A DNA stretch of 64,000 bases from DTDR01 sp964505415 (GTDB taxonomy: Bacteria; Hydrothermota; Tepidihabitantia; Tepidihabitantales; DTDR01): contig CAZDHW010000001.1 of the NCBI GenBank assembly GCA_964505415.1, positions 57,781-121,780 on the forward strand, given 5' to 3'. The stretch's first letter is position 1. Every line of letters begins with the position of its first letter. The translations under genes and the position numbers were made by a program. The notes under the pieces are model-generated. The model was not told the DNA's origin, did no database searches, and saw nothing but the letters and a program-made list of their open reading frames with translations. Below, in pieces: positions 1 to 8,026 of this stretch.

Positions 1-603
1 CAACCTAAATTAAGAGAACTGAAAGAAGCAATCAAAGCAATTTTTAAAGGTCCTTACACGATAAAATTTCCTTACGAACCAGCAAAGGTTTTTTCTAACT
101 TTAGAGGCAAAATTATTTTCAATTCCGAAAAATGTGTTGGTTGCGGTGCCTGTGCTGAGGTTTGTCCTTCTAAAGCAAGAGAGATAATTGACGATAAAGA
201 TAAAAAAATTAGAAAAATTATCCATTATCAGGAAAAATGTATCTATTGTGGTCAATGTGTAAGATATTGCATCACCGGTGAAGGAATTAAACACACTCCA
301 GAATTTGATCTTTCAGCATTAAAAAAGGATGGTTATAAAAATGAGATTGAAAAAGAATTAATTTTATGTTCTTATTGTGGCGAAATTATTGCTCCTAAAG
401 ATCAGCTTTTGTGGATTGCTAAAAAAGTAAGTTCTTTAATGTCCGCTAACCCAACACTTTTTTTAACTTACTATAAAGAATTGGGATTAGTTTACGAATC
501 AGAAACAAATAATAAAGAATTTCCTTATCGGACGCTACATCTCCAAATACTTTGTCCGGCTTGTCGTCGAAAAGCCTATTTAGAAGAAGTTTGGGGTTAT
601 TAA
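1..603 (+). CDS. HycF/HyfH-like 4Fe-4S hydrogenase subunit (5' truncated)
   Basis: The frame is open from base 1, so the N-terminus lies outside the window. Two ferredoxin motifs of the form CxxCxxCxxxC are visible (CVGCGACAEVC and CIYCGQCVRYC), followed by a second Cys-pair domain: LCSYCGE, and near the end LCPACRR. This order (two 4Fe-4S clusters, then two separated CxxC pairs) matches E. coli HycF/HyfH, the electron-transfer subunit of membrane-bound Ech/Hyc-type hydrogenases, more closely than NuoI. By inference more subunits of such a complex lie upstream. Its stop shares four bases (TTAA) with the convergent hydA stop. An NuoI-like role remains possible. Confidence 0.7.
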   Translation, partial: QPKLRELKEAIKAIFKGPYTIKFPYEPAKVFSNFRGKIIFNSEKCVGCGACAEVCPSKAREIIDDKDKKIRKIIHYQEKCIYCGQCVRYCITGEGIKHTPEFDLSALKKDGYKNEIEKELILCSYCGEIIAPKDQLLWIAKKVSSLMSANPTLFLTYYKELGLVYESETNNKEFPYRTLHLQILCPACRRKAYLEEVWGY

Positions 604-1892
604 GAAATTTTTATAATATGACAAGAACAGGAAATACAAGGATCATAGGCTCGAATAATTTTTTCTGATTCGTTTAGTAATTCTTTTTCATTAATGCCAA
701 ATTTTTCGACAATACTTTCAGCAGCTGCTCGAAGATGTCTTTCTATAGAGGCATAATTTTGAGCTGTGGGAATAATTAGATTGGCTTTTACACATTTTTT
801 ATTTTTAAATTCATAGTAATGAAAGAGTGTTCCTCGGGGTGCTTCTACAGCACCTGTTCCTTTACCGTTATATTTTTTTAAATCGGGTAAAGAAAAATTA
901 AAAGTTGGCTTTTCTTTTAAGAGTTTATCGGCGACGGCAATAACTTTTTCTAAAGAGAAAATAATCTCAATCGCTTGGGCTAAATTGTTATATAAAGGAT
1001 TTCTTATCCAGCTAAGATTATAACTTTTTTTAAAAGCTTCCGCAGCCGCGTTATGTAATCTTTCTCCCAATAAACTTATTCGTGCTAAAGCGCCTACCAT
1101 GTAAGGACGGTTTTGATAAAAGGCATGTTTAGCTGAAGAATGGGGAACAATTTTTTCTTCAATTAAAGAGTAAAACTTTTCTACTGGGTATTCCTCGCCA
1201 TTGGAAATAATTACTTCGTCCCCCCAAAATCCGTATTCATCCGTGGGTGGCTTTAAACAGACAAAAAGCATACTTTCTTCCCCCAAAGTTGCGTAATGGA
1301 GGTTCCGGGTGATTTCCCAAGCTTTTATTGCTTCTGGCAAAAGTTCTTCAGCTTCCTTTTTAATAACGGATAATTCTTCTTCGTTTAAATATCGACCAAA
1401 GCCACCGATAATCATATTTTCGCCATGAATTATTCTTCCTAAAGTTTTTTCCATTAGAAAGTTTCCGAATTTTTTTATACGTAAACCAATTTGGACTAAA
1501 TCCGGATATTTTTCGGTCATACTTATAGCATCAGGATAGCCTAAAAAATCGGGTAAGGCAAGAAGGAAAAGATGGAGCGCATGACTTTCTAACATTTCAC
1601 CGCAATGAGCTAAATCCCGTAATAATTTAACTTCTTTTGGTATTTTAATATTGCCGATCTTTTCTAAAGCCCGCAGGGCTGCATAACGATGAGAAACATT
1701 ACAAATGGCGCAGATTCGAGGCACGATATTTAAAACTTCTTGAGGTTCCTTATCTAATACCAAAGTTTCAAAAAGTCTCGGCCCTTCAGGAATTTCGAAT
1801 TTTATATTTTTTAATCTATTTTTGTAGATTTCAATAAAAATATTTCCGTGTCCCTCAACACGGGTTATGAAGTTGAGTTTAATATTTTTCAT
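600..1892 (-). CDS. hydA: Sulfhydrogenase alpha subunit (NiFe catalytic, group 3b type)
   Basis: This is the large NiFe subunit of a cytosolic bidirectional NAD(P)-linked hydrogenase. Both nickel-binding motifs are present: RICAICNVSH (residues 59-68) and DPCISCSCH (417-425). Only five residues follow the last His, so any peptide removed by a maturation protease would be very short. At 430 residues it is of family length. It is the last gene of hydB-hydG-hydD-hydA on the minus strand and overlaps hydD by 4 bp, implying translational coupling. The subunit order and partners point to group 3b (Pyrococcus sulfhydrogenase type) rather than F420-reducing enzymes. Use of polysulfide as acceptor is inferred from the family. 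Confidence 0.92.
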   Translation of the reverse strand: MKNIKLNFITRVEGHGNIFIEIYKNRLKNIKFEIPEGPRLFETLVLDKEPQEVLNIVPRICAICNVSHRYAALRALEKIGNIKIPKEVKLLRDLAHCGEMLESHALHLFLLALPDFLGYPDAISMTEKYPDLVQIGLRIKKFGNFLMEKTLGRIIHGENMIIGGFGRYLNEEELSVIKKEAEELLPEAIKAWEITRNLHYATLGEESMLFVCLKPPTDEYGFWGDEVIISNGEEYPVEKFYSLIEEKIVPHSSAKHAFYQNRPYMVGALARISLLGERLHNAAAEAFKKSYNLSWIRNPLYNNLAQAIEIIFSLEKVIAVADKLLKEKPTFNFSLPDLKKYNGKGTGAVEAPRGTLFHYYEFKNKKCVKANLIIPTAQNYASIERHLRAAAESIVEKFGINEKELLNESEKIIRAYDPCISCSCHIIKIS

Positions 1893-2665
1893 TTTTGTTT
1901 CTTTATTTTATTTAAAAAATTATTAGCTTTTACACCCCAAAACAACCTTATTTTCTTTTCTAATTCTTTCAAAGGAATGTTGTTTTCTTGAAAGATTTTT
2001 AGCCAAGAAGAAATGTTGGCATCTTCGTAAGCTCCAAAACAACCCACACAAGGCAGATTGTTTGTGGGACACCGAGCTTCACAGCCAGCACGGGTCAAGG
2101 GACCTAAACAAGGTATCTTTTTAAGAAGAAGACAATTATTTTCTCGCCATTTACATTCTAAACATACTGGATAAGAAGGTAATTCGCCAGGAATATCGTT
2201 AAGCAAACGGGTATAATTATAAAGAAAAACTTTGAAATCAATAGGGCAGCCAGGAATATAATAATCTACTTTTACATAGGCTTCTAAAGGTTTAGAATCC
2301 AAAGGTTTAAGAATGTTAAATTTTTGAGGATAGACTGAGTTAAAACGAGTTAAGAAATCTTTTTTATGGGAATACATTGCTTGTAGTCCACCAAAAGCCG
2401 CGCACGTACCTAAGGCTACTAAGATTTTACTTCTTTCTCTTATCTTTTTTAACTCTTCTACCTGTTCTTCAGCAGTTATTGAACCCTCTACAAAAGCAAG
2501 GTCTAAAGGAGTGTTTTCGCTGCGTTGGCTACTGGCTAAACGAAAACTCACAATTTCTGCCGAATTCCAAACTTTTAAAAGATAATCCTCATTATGGACA
2601 ATAGTTAATAAATCACCGGCGCAGCCGGTGAATTCATAAAAACCAACTTTCTTTTTTCTTTCCAT
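1889..2665 (-). CDS. hydD: Sulfhydrogenase delta subunit (NiFe small subunit)
   Basis: This small subunit carries the FeS relay between the NiFe site and the beta/gamma diaphorase subunits. Cys88 (GTC), Cys140 (GCP) and Cys15 can ligate the proximal cluster. The fourth expected ligand, normally the second Cys of CxxC in the family motif TSCYGC, is Asp18 here (TGCAGD). The C-terminal half has about eight further cysteines (168, 171, 178, 186, 195, 199, 206, 209) for two more 4Fe-4S clusters, as in Pyrococcus HydD. At 258 residues it matches the usual length. It overlaps hydA by 4 bp and sits 12 bp after hydG. Confidence 0.9.
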   Translation of the reverse strand: MERKKKVGFYEFTGCAGDLLTIVHNEDYLLKVWNSAEIVSFRLASSQRSENTPLDLAFVEGSITAEEQVEELKKIRERSKILVALGTCAAFGGLQAMYSHKKDFLTRFNSVYPQKFNILKPLDSKPLEAYVKVDYYIPGCPIDFKVFLYNYTRLLNDIPGELPSYPVCLECKWRENNCLLLKKIPCLGPLTRAGCEARCPTNNLPCVGCFGAYEDANISSWLKIFQENNIPLKELEKKIRLFWGVKANNFLNKIKKQK

Positions 2666-2677
2666 AATTATATAAAA

Positions 2678-3514
2678 TTATATTAAATCTTTCATATGTA
2701 AAACATCCCAATAAGTGAAAACCGGTCCATCAACACAAGTATAAATTGAACCAATTACGCAATGACCACATTTTCCCATTCCGCAACGCATTCTTCTTTC
2801 TAAAGTCATTAAAATCTGATGTTTAGGAATCTGGAAATTTACCAATTTTTCAATTACAAAACGATACATTACTGGTGGGCCACAAACCACAGCATAAGTT
2901 TTTTGAGGGTCAATATCTTCCAAATATTTAAAAAGCTCAGTTACCACACCAATTTTTTCTGTCCAGGTACCGGTATCATCTTTATCCACACTTAAAAGAC
3001 ATTCTAAATCTTCTCTTTCTTTCAATTCTAAAAATTCTCGTAGAAAAAGCATTTCCCCTGGTCTTCGGGCGCCATAAAGAAAATAAATTTTTCCAAAAAG
3101 ATCACGATTATCCAAAGCGTACAAAAGCAAAGAGCGCAAAGGAACTGCTCCTAAGCCACCAGCAACAATAATCAAATTGGAACCAACCATTTTTTCTACA
3201 GGAAAACCATTGCCATAAGGTCCCCGGATATAAATAATTTCGTTTTCTTTTAATTTAAAAAGTTGTTCAGTTAATACACCAATCTTTCTGATGCCAAATT
3301 CTAATAAGCCTGGTCGAGAAGGGGAAGAAGAAATAGAAAAAGGCGCCTCACCAACACCAAAGAGAGAAATCATCATAAATTGACCAGGTTTATAATTAAT
3401 TGTCAATGCCTTCTCAATTTCTACCGGCCTCACCTGGAAAAAGCGAACATTTTCAATTAAATCATATCTTCTAATTATTCTCATTGGAATCGGTTCATAT
3501 AAATTTATGTTCAT
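2678..3514 (-). CDS. hydG: Sulfhydrogenase gamma subunit (FAD/NAD-binding diaphorase)
   Basis: This ferredoxin-NADP reductase-like flavoprotein exchanges electrons between NAD(P)H and the hydrogenase. The FAD region GQFMMISLFGVGEAPFSIS lies near residues 45-63, a Gly-rich nucleotide-binding segment follows (VAGGLGAVPLR), and a C-terminal 2Fe-2S site reads CGMGKCGHC with a later Cys (IYTC). It is 278 residues, of family size. The start ATG overlaps the hydB stop (ATGA), and a GAGGT Shine-Dalgarno lies inside the end of hydB. Confidence 0.9.
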   Translation of the reverse strand: MNINLYEPIPMRIIRRYDLIENVRFFQVRPVEIEKALTINYKPGQFMMISLFGVGEAPFSISSSPSRPGLLEFGIRKIGVLTEQLFKLKENEIIYIRGPYGNGFPVEKMVGSNLIIVAGGLGAVPLRSLLLYALDNRDLFGKIYFLYGARRPGEMLFLREFLELKEREDLECLLSVDKDDTGTWTEKIGVVTELFKYLEDIDPQKTYAVVCGPPVMYRFVIEKLVNFQIPKHQILMTLERRMRCGMGKCGHCVIGSIYTCVDGPVFTYWDVLHMKDLI

Positions 3515-4538
3515 TTTTTTGCTACCTCTTCACCTTTTAAAATTTTTACTATTTCTAAAACGTTAATGTTAACTGGACAATTAGCCAGACAACGACCGCA
3601 GCCGACACAGGCTGGTTTGCCAAACTCAGTAATAAAAGCTTTTAATTTATGAGTGTACCAAAGTTTTACCCGGTCAGCTCGTTTCTCCCGAAAATTAAAA
3701 CCCCCGGCTACTAAAGCAAAAGTTTTTAACATACAACTGTCCCAAAATCTTTCTCTTTTCCCGGGTTCATCAGCAATATTTAAATAATCGAGAATATTAA
3801 AACAAGTACAAGTTGGACAGACCATACTACAAGTTCCGCAGGAGAGGCATTTTTCACCAATTTCATTCCAGATTTCTAATTCATAACTTAATTCCATTAT
3901 ATCGGGCATTGCGGTCAAATCCAAATTAAGTTGATATTGGTTATCTCGCCACTTCCGCCATTCAATATAATGATTTAGATCTTTAGAAGTTATCTTTTCT
4001 TCAAAAAGATCTAAACGAAGTCTAAGAAGGTCATCGCCTTCGGAAGAGCCAACCCATACTAAATAGTAATCTTCTAAATCCGTAAATCCTAAATCAAAAC
4101 CTTCCTCAACAAAATGGGTATTTAAAGAACGGGCGAAACATTTATCGTCAGGTATACAAGATAAAGCAATAATTAATGTTGATTTGCGGTTAATTAAATA
4201 ATAATAATCAGGAAATCTTTCTTTATATAATCGGTCTAATATCAAAAGTGCGTGGATTTCGCAAGGATGAACACCAAAAATAATTTTTCTTTTTGCTTCT
4301 TTTAAAGCGTTTTCATATTTGCCATCCTTATAAAAGAAAGTTGTGAATCGTGGCGGAATAAGAAACTTCTTCAATGGTAAAATTGGTCGAAGGGCATTAA
4401 GATTTAGCTGAGAAAAATCGGTAATCCTTTCGTAGACATCAATTTCACCTTTTTTACCGGTCCCCAAACTTCACCAAAACTTTCTAAACTTTTTAAATAT
4501 TCTTTTAAATATTCTTTTTTTAATTTATATGCTTTCAT
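3511..4538 (-). CDS. hydB: Sulfhydrogenase beta subunit, split by an apparent -1 frameshift
   Basis: This subunit carries two 4Fe-4S clusters (EKCLSCGTCSMVCP and CVGCGRCLANCP) linking the diaphorase to the hydrogenase. One reading frame gives only the first ~29 residues, starting MKAYKLKKEYLKEY at the ATG at 4538. The rest (VYERITDFSQLNL onward) lies in the -1 frame. Both parts match consecutive segments of Pyrococcus HydB as I recall it. The frames meet at an in-phase A AAA AAG heptamer (4455-4449), after which -1 reading continues K-K-G-E-I-D and yields about 342 residues. Programmed frameshifting, transcriptional slippage, a real mutation and a lost A in the assembly are all possible. A -10 box lies only 9 nt before the ATG. 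Confidence 0.85.
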
Positions 4539-4547
4539 AAAATATAA

Positions 4548-4576
4548 ATTATACCTTATTTTAATATAAAAATCAA
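4548..4576 (-). promoter_or_regulatory. Sigma-70 type promoter of hydBGDA
   Basis: On the minus strand TTGATT (4576-4571) and TATAAT (4553-4548) are separated by 17 bp. The hydB ATG (4538) begins 9 nt after the -10 box, so the expected transcript has almost no leader. This supports the start at 4538 over the upstream in-frame ATG at 4592, which precedes the promoter. Confidence 0.75.
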
Positions 4577-4601
4577 TTATTTTATAGGACAAACTAAAGA
4601 C

Positions 4602-4656
4602 AATATTAAAAGAGTGAATAAATAATGCAATTCAAAAATATTGATTTTGATTATTA
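4602..4656. repeat. 55-bp direct repeat, copy 1, at left edge of gap
   Basis: This 55-bp stretch ends exactly where the N run starts and is identical to 4757-4811, which begins exactly where the N run ends. An exact repeat of fixed length bounded by Ns is the signature of two contig ends sharing an assembler k-mer overlap. It is therefore probably one genomic copy. Confidence 0.85.
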
Positions 4657-4756
4657 NNNNNNNNNNNNNNNNNNNNNNNNNNNNNNNNNNNNNNNNNNNN
4701 NNNNNNNNNNNNNNNNNNNNNNNNNNNNNNNNNNNNNNNNNNNNNNNNNNNNNNNN
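4657..4756. other. Assembly gap (100 N)
   Basis: One hundred Ns lie between the 55-bp duplicates. The round number suggests a placeholder. Merging the duplicates would remove the gap and leave a roughly 400-bp intergenic region between the divergent hydB and 5102 genes. Confidence 0.95.
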
Positions 4757-4811
4757 AATATTAAAAGAGTGAATAAATAATGCAATTCAAAAATATTGAT
4801 TTTGATTATTA
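4757..4811. repeat. 55-bp direct repeat, copy 2, at right edge of gap
   Basis: Identical to 4602-4656 and directly abutting the Ns. See the first copy for the interpretation as a scaffold artefact rather than a biological repeat. Confidence 0.85.
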
Positions 4812-5066
4812 CTAGTTAACAACACTAATAGTGGGTTAGTTAATAATCTTAAGAGCATTAATACTCATAACGGATTTATAAATTACGTTGATAACACTAA
4901 TATTAAATAAAGATATAACATTTTGAATATAAAGAAATTGTAGACCATCAAAGAGAAAATAAGGGAGCCATTCTCTGGATGGTAGAGGGTATTAAAAGAA
5001 TTTTTTTACTAATTAGCTTTTATTCGGTACGAAATTCATTAATATTTTTAATTTAAAGAAATTTAC
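4812..5066. other. Intergenic region with palindrome and stem-loop, no gene seen
   Basis: No credible ORF lies here. Visible structure includes an 11-bp palindrome CACTAATAGTG (4823-4833), two copies of AACACTAAT (4821-4829 and 4893-4901), and an inverted repeat at 4944-4983. The region separates divergent transcripts, so operator sites or a small RNA are possible, but nothing decides between them. Confidence 0.4.
4944..4983 (+). repeat. Inverted repeat (stem-loop) in intergenic region
   Basis: ACCATC (4944-4949) pairs with GATGGT (4978-4983), and AGAGAA (4952-4957) pairs with TTCTCT (4971-4976). This gives 12 bp broken by a small internal loop, with a 13-nt terminal loop. No T-tract follows on either strand, so it does not look like an intrinsic terminator. 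Function unknown. Confidence 0.5.
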
Positions 5067-5094
5067 TTGATTTTTTAAGTTTCTTTGTTATAAT
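5067..5094 (+). promoter_or_regulatory. Promoter for tandem-HTH gene and smpB
   Basis: TTGATT (5067-5072), a 16-bp spacer and TATAAT (5089-5094). The ATG at 5102 begins 7 nt after the -10 box, so the start codon and transcription start nearly coincide. Confidence 0.75.
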
Positions 5095-5101
5095 TTTTAT
5101 T

Positions 5102-5425
5102 ATGAAAAAAGAAAAATTTGATTACGAGAAAATCAAAAGGGAATATGAGAAGGCTAATTTCAATGTAGCTAAAATGGCAGAAAAACTGGGAATTTCTTAC
5201 AAAAAAGCTTATTATTTGCTTAATTATAAATCTTTACTTATTGAAGACGAAAGTACTTACGATAAAATCAGAAAACTTCTCAATAAAGGGGTCGGTTCTA
5301 TTAAAGAACTGGCTGATAAGATTAATGTGAGTGAAACTGTCATTCGTTGGCATTTGAAGAAATATCCTGACCTGCAAGAAAAATTTTTGAAAAATCGCAA
5401 AAAGGTAAAATCCAAAGAGAAATAA
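5102..5425 (+). CDS. Small protein with two helix-turn-helix-like segments
   Basis: I do not recognise a named family. The 107-residue protein has two HTH-like stretches. Residues 22-41 (NVAKMAEKLGISYKKAYYLL) have the A-x3-G-I-S turn of Fis/homeodomain-type helices. Residues 66-90 (SIKELADKINVSETVIRWHL) resemble a LacI/sigma-type HTH. The ends are Lys/Glu-rich. It is probably a DNA-binding regulator whose target cannot be read from the sequence. It lies 13 bp before smpB and seems to be expressed from its own leaderless promoter. Confidence 0.6.
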   Translation: MKKEKFDYEKIKREYEKANFNVAKMAEKLGISYKKAYYLLNYKSLLIEDESTYDKIRKLLNKGVGSIKELADKINVSETVIRWHLKKYPDLQEKFLKNRKKVKSKEK

Positions 5426-5438
5426 AAAATTTTAATTA

Positions 5439-5888
5439 ATGAAGATTGTTTCGCAAAACAAAAAGGCCTTCCATAATTATTTTATTGAAGAAACTTATGA
5501 AGCTGGTATTGAGTTAAAAGGAAGTGAGGTTAAGTCAATAAGAGAAGGTCGGATTTCAATAGATGAAGGCTATTGTATAATTGAAAATAATGAAGTTTTT
5601 TTAAAGGATGTTCATATTGCTCCTTATGAAAAAGGTAGTGTTTTTAACCCCGACCCAAAAAGAAAAAGAAAACTTTTACTTCATAAAAGAGAGATAAAAA
5701 GATTAATCGGTAAAGTCGAAAGGCGTGGTTATACTTTAATTCCTTTGAAAGTTTATTTTAATGACAAAGGTAAATGCAAAGTAGAGATTGCCTTAGCGCG
5801 AGGTAAAAAAGTAATTGATAAAAGAAAAGAATTGAAAGAAAGAGCGTTAAAAAGAGAGGAGCGCTATTATCAGAAGTATAAATGGTAA
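5439..5888 (+). CDS. smpB: SsrA-binding protein SmpB
   Basis: SmpB binds tmRNA and brings it to stalled ribosomes for trans-translation. The 149-residue protein has the family landmarks: N-terminal NKKAFHNYFIEETYEAGIEL, GSEVKSIREGR, the HIAPYEKGS segment, and a basic C-terminal tail (KRALKREERYYQKYKW-type) that enters the mRNA channel. Length is typical. Its last codons overlap the next gene's ATG by 7 bp. No tmRNA gene (ssrA) was seen in the window. Confidence 0.95.
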   Translation: MKIVSQNKKAFHNYFIEETYEAGIELKGSEVKSIREGRISIDEGYCIIENNEVFLKDVHIAPYEKGSVFNPDPKRKRKLLLHKREIKRLIGKVERRGYTLIPLKVYFNDKGKCKVEIALARGKKVIDKRKELKERALKREERYYQKYKW

Positions 5889-7246
5889 TTAGGAGAAAAT
5901 TTTTTTTTCTTATTTTCTTTTTTAATTTTCTTTTTGCCCGAAAAATAATAATTGGTAACGAAACAACAGAGACAATTATTTTTGAGGATAAAGAATATTT
6001 GTTGTTAAACGATTTTATTAAAGGATTAAACGCCAAAAGTTGGTTTCTGGATGGAAAAGTTTTTTTAATTCTTAACGATTCTTTTACTCACGAAATTATT
6101 ATTGATTTAGAAAAACCAGTTATAAAAATAAATTTTGAAGAAATAAAAATTCCTTATCCGGTTTTAAAAATTGGTGATAATTATTTTCTTTCATTATTTA
6201 CTTGTGAAAAAATTTTAAAAAAATTAATGACGACCAAAGAAAAATTTTTATTTACTGAAGAAGTGATAGTTCCGGAAATTACTGAAATTAAAGTGAGAGA
6301 AAAAAAGGATACTACAATTATTGCTTTTTATTTAGATTCTGATGTCTATTTTTCTACTAAAAGTTCTTCCTATTTAGACTACGAAATAAATTTTCAAGCG
6401 AAATCAAAGGTTTCTAAATTACCAATTTTAGGTTATTTGAAAGACTACAAAATAAAAAAAGAGGACGGTTTTAATATTAAATTTTATTTAAAGAAAGAAT
6501 GTGATGTTCGGATAAATAAAGAGAAGAATGTGGTAACTTTGAAATTTTTACCCCGATTAAAAACCGGAGTAAAATTAATAGTTTTAGACCCTGGACACGG
6601 CGGAAAAGATCCCGGAGCAATTGGTAAAAAAGGAACTAAAGAAAAAGATTTGAATTTAGCAATTGCTCGGAAGTTAAAAAAGTATTTAGAAAAAATGGGT
6701 TTGGAAGTAATTTTGACAAGAAATAGTGATATTTTTTTACCATTAAATGAAAGAACTAAAGTTGCTAACGATAATAAAGCTGATATCTTTATAAGCATTC
6801 ATTGTAATTCGGCTCCGCGAAGAAATTCTTATGCCAATGGTTTTGAAGTCTATTTTCTTTCAGAAGCGCGAACCGATTGGGAACGAGCAGTAGCCAAAGC
6901 CGAAAACGAAGTGATAAGATATGAAGCTCAGAAAAGTGAGATTAGCGACGATTTTCTTTCTTTTATTCTTGCTGATTTAGCCCAGCAAGAATTTTTGAAA
7001 GAATCGCAAGATTTAGCAGTAGCTGTTCAAGATGCGGTTTGTGAAATTCTTAATATTGAAAATCGTGGAGTAAAACAAGCTGGCTTTTATGTTTTAAAAG
7101 ATGCCTTTATGCCGGCAATTTTGATTGAATGTGGTTTTTTGAGCAATCCCAATGAAGAGGTTCTTTTACGCAAAGATTGGTATCAAGAAAAATTGGCGAA
7201 AGGGATTGCTGAAGGAATAAAAAGGTTTATTAATAAAAAAGAATGA
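5882..7246 (+). CDS. N-acetylmuramoyl-L-alanine amidase (Amidase_3), secreted
   Basis: This zinc amidase cleaves the MurNAc-L-Ala bond of peptidoglycan. A hydrophobic signal segment (residues 6-19) is followed by about 200 residues of beta-rich AMIN or copper-amine-oxidase-N-like sequence, then an Amidase_3 domain from about 233. Zinc and catalytic motifs are DPGHGGKDPGA (near 236-246), an E in TKEKDLNL, SIHCNSAPRR, and LIECGFLSNPNE near 412-423. It probably acts in the periplasm in cell separation. It overlaps smpB by 7 bp and murI by 4 bp, making a wall-metabolism pair with murI. Confidence 0.9.
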   Translation: MVIRRKFFFLIFFFNFLFARKIIIGNETTETIIFEDKEYLLLNDFIKGLNAKSWFLDGKVFLILNDSFTHEIIIDLEKPVIKINFEEIKIPYPVLKIGDNYFLSLFTCEKILKKLMTTKEKFLFTEEVIVPEITEIKVREKKDTTIIAFYLDSDVYFSTKSSSYLDYEINFQAKSKVSKLPILGYLKDYKIKKEDGFNIKFYLKKECDVRINKEKNVVTLKFLPRLKTGVKLIVLDPGHGGKDPGAIGKKGTKEKDLNLAIARKLKKYLEKMGLEVILTRNSDIFLPLNERTKVANDNKADIFISIHCNSAPRRNSYANGFEVYFLSEARTDWERAVAKAENEVIRYEAQKSEISDDFLSFILADLAQQEFLKESQDLAVAVQDAVCEILNIENRGVKQAGFYVLKDAFMPAILIECGFLSNPNEEVLLRKDWYQEKLAKGIAEGIKRFINKKE

Positions 7247-8025
7247 TCGGTATTTTTGATTCTGGTTTAGGCGGATTAACGGTAGTAAAAGAGGTAAAAA
7301 AATTATTACCGAAAATTAAAATTTTATATTTTGGGGATACTGCGCGTTTGCCTTACGGTGAAAAATCAGAAGAAATTATTAAAAAATATACTTTAGCAGC
7401 CTGCAATTTTTTGAAAAAACGAAAAGTTAAAATAATTATCATCGCTTGCCATTCAGCTTCTTCAGTGGCCCTTCCTTATGTGAGAAATAAAATTTCCTTG
7501 CCAATAATGGGTGTGATTGAAGCAGGGGTGAAGGCAGCAATTAAAAAGACAAAAAACAAAAAAATTGGTGTTATTGGTACCCGGGCGACAATAAAATCTG
7601 GTGCTTATGAGGAAGTCTTTAAAAAGTATGATAAAAGTTTAGAAATCATTGCTCGACCCACGCCATTATTGGTACCTTTGGTAGAAGAAGGATGGATTGA
7701 CCATTACCTTACTAAGGAGATTCTAAAAATTTATCTTCAACCCTTCCAGGAAGAAAAAATTGATACGCTTCTTTTGGGTTGTACCCATTATCCCTTATTA
7801 AAAAAAACAATAAAAGAAATTTTTAAAAACAAAATTGCCGTGGTTGACTCTTCAGAAGAATTAGCTAAATCAATCGCTGAATTTTTTGTTAATAAAAAGT
7901 ATAGCCAAAACAACGGGGAGTTAATAATTTATCTTACCGATGTGCCACCTGAATTTGAAAGAATTGCTCGCAATTTTTTAGGTTTTTTGCCTGATAAAAT
8001 TATGCGAGTAACTCTTAAAGAATAG
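7243..8025 (+). CDS. murI: Glutamate racemase
   Basis: MurI interconverts L- and D-glutamate to supply D-Glu for peptidoglycan. GIFDSGLGGLTV (3-14) and the two catalytic cysteine motifs are present: ACHSAS (Cys69; usually ACNTAS) and LLLGCTHYPLL (Cys near 178). The Asn-to-His change next to the first Cys is unusual, but the active-site pair is intact. At 260 residues it has family length. The start overlaps the amidase stop (ATGA). Confidence 0.93.
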   Translation: MIGIFDSGLGGLTVVKEVKKLLPKIKILYFGDTARLPYGEKSEEIIKKYTLAACNFLKKRKVKIIIIACHSASSVALPYVRNKISLPIMGVIEAGVKAAIKKTKNKKIGVIGTRATIKSGAYEEVFKKYDKSLEIIARPTPLLVPLVEEGWIDHYLTKEILKIYLQPFQEEKIDTLLLGCTHYPLLKKTIKEIFKNKIAVVDSSEELAKSIAEFFVNKKYSQNNGELIIYLTDVPPEFERIARNFLGFLPDKIMRVTLKE

Positions 8026-8026
8026 T

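Noticed and set aside
4404..4592. A separate 62-residue protein upstream of hydB
   Set aside because: Residues 19-46 are the HydB N-terminus; the frame only continues for about 14 unrelated codons past the slippery site, and the first ATG lies upstream of the promoter.
4636..4656. Short ATG frame reading into the first gap
   Set aside because: After collapsing the 55-bp duplicates it is only 11 codons before a stop, has no Shine-Dalgarno and no similarity.
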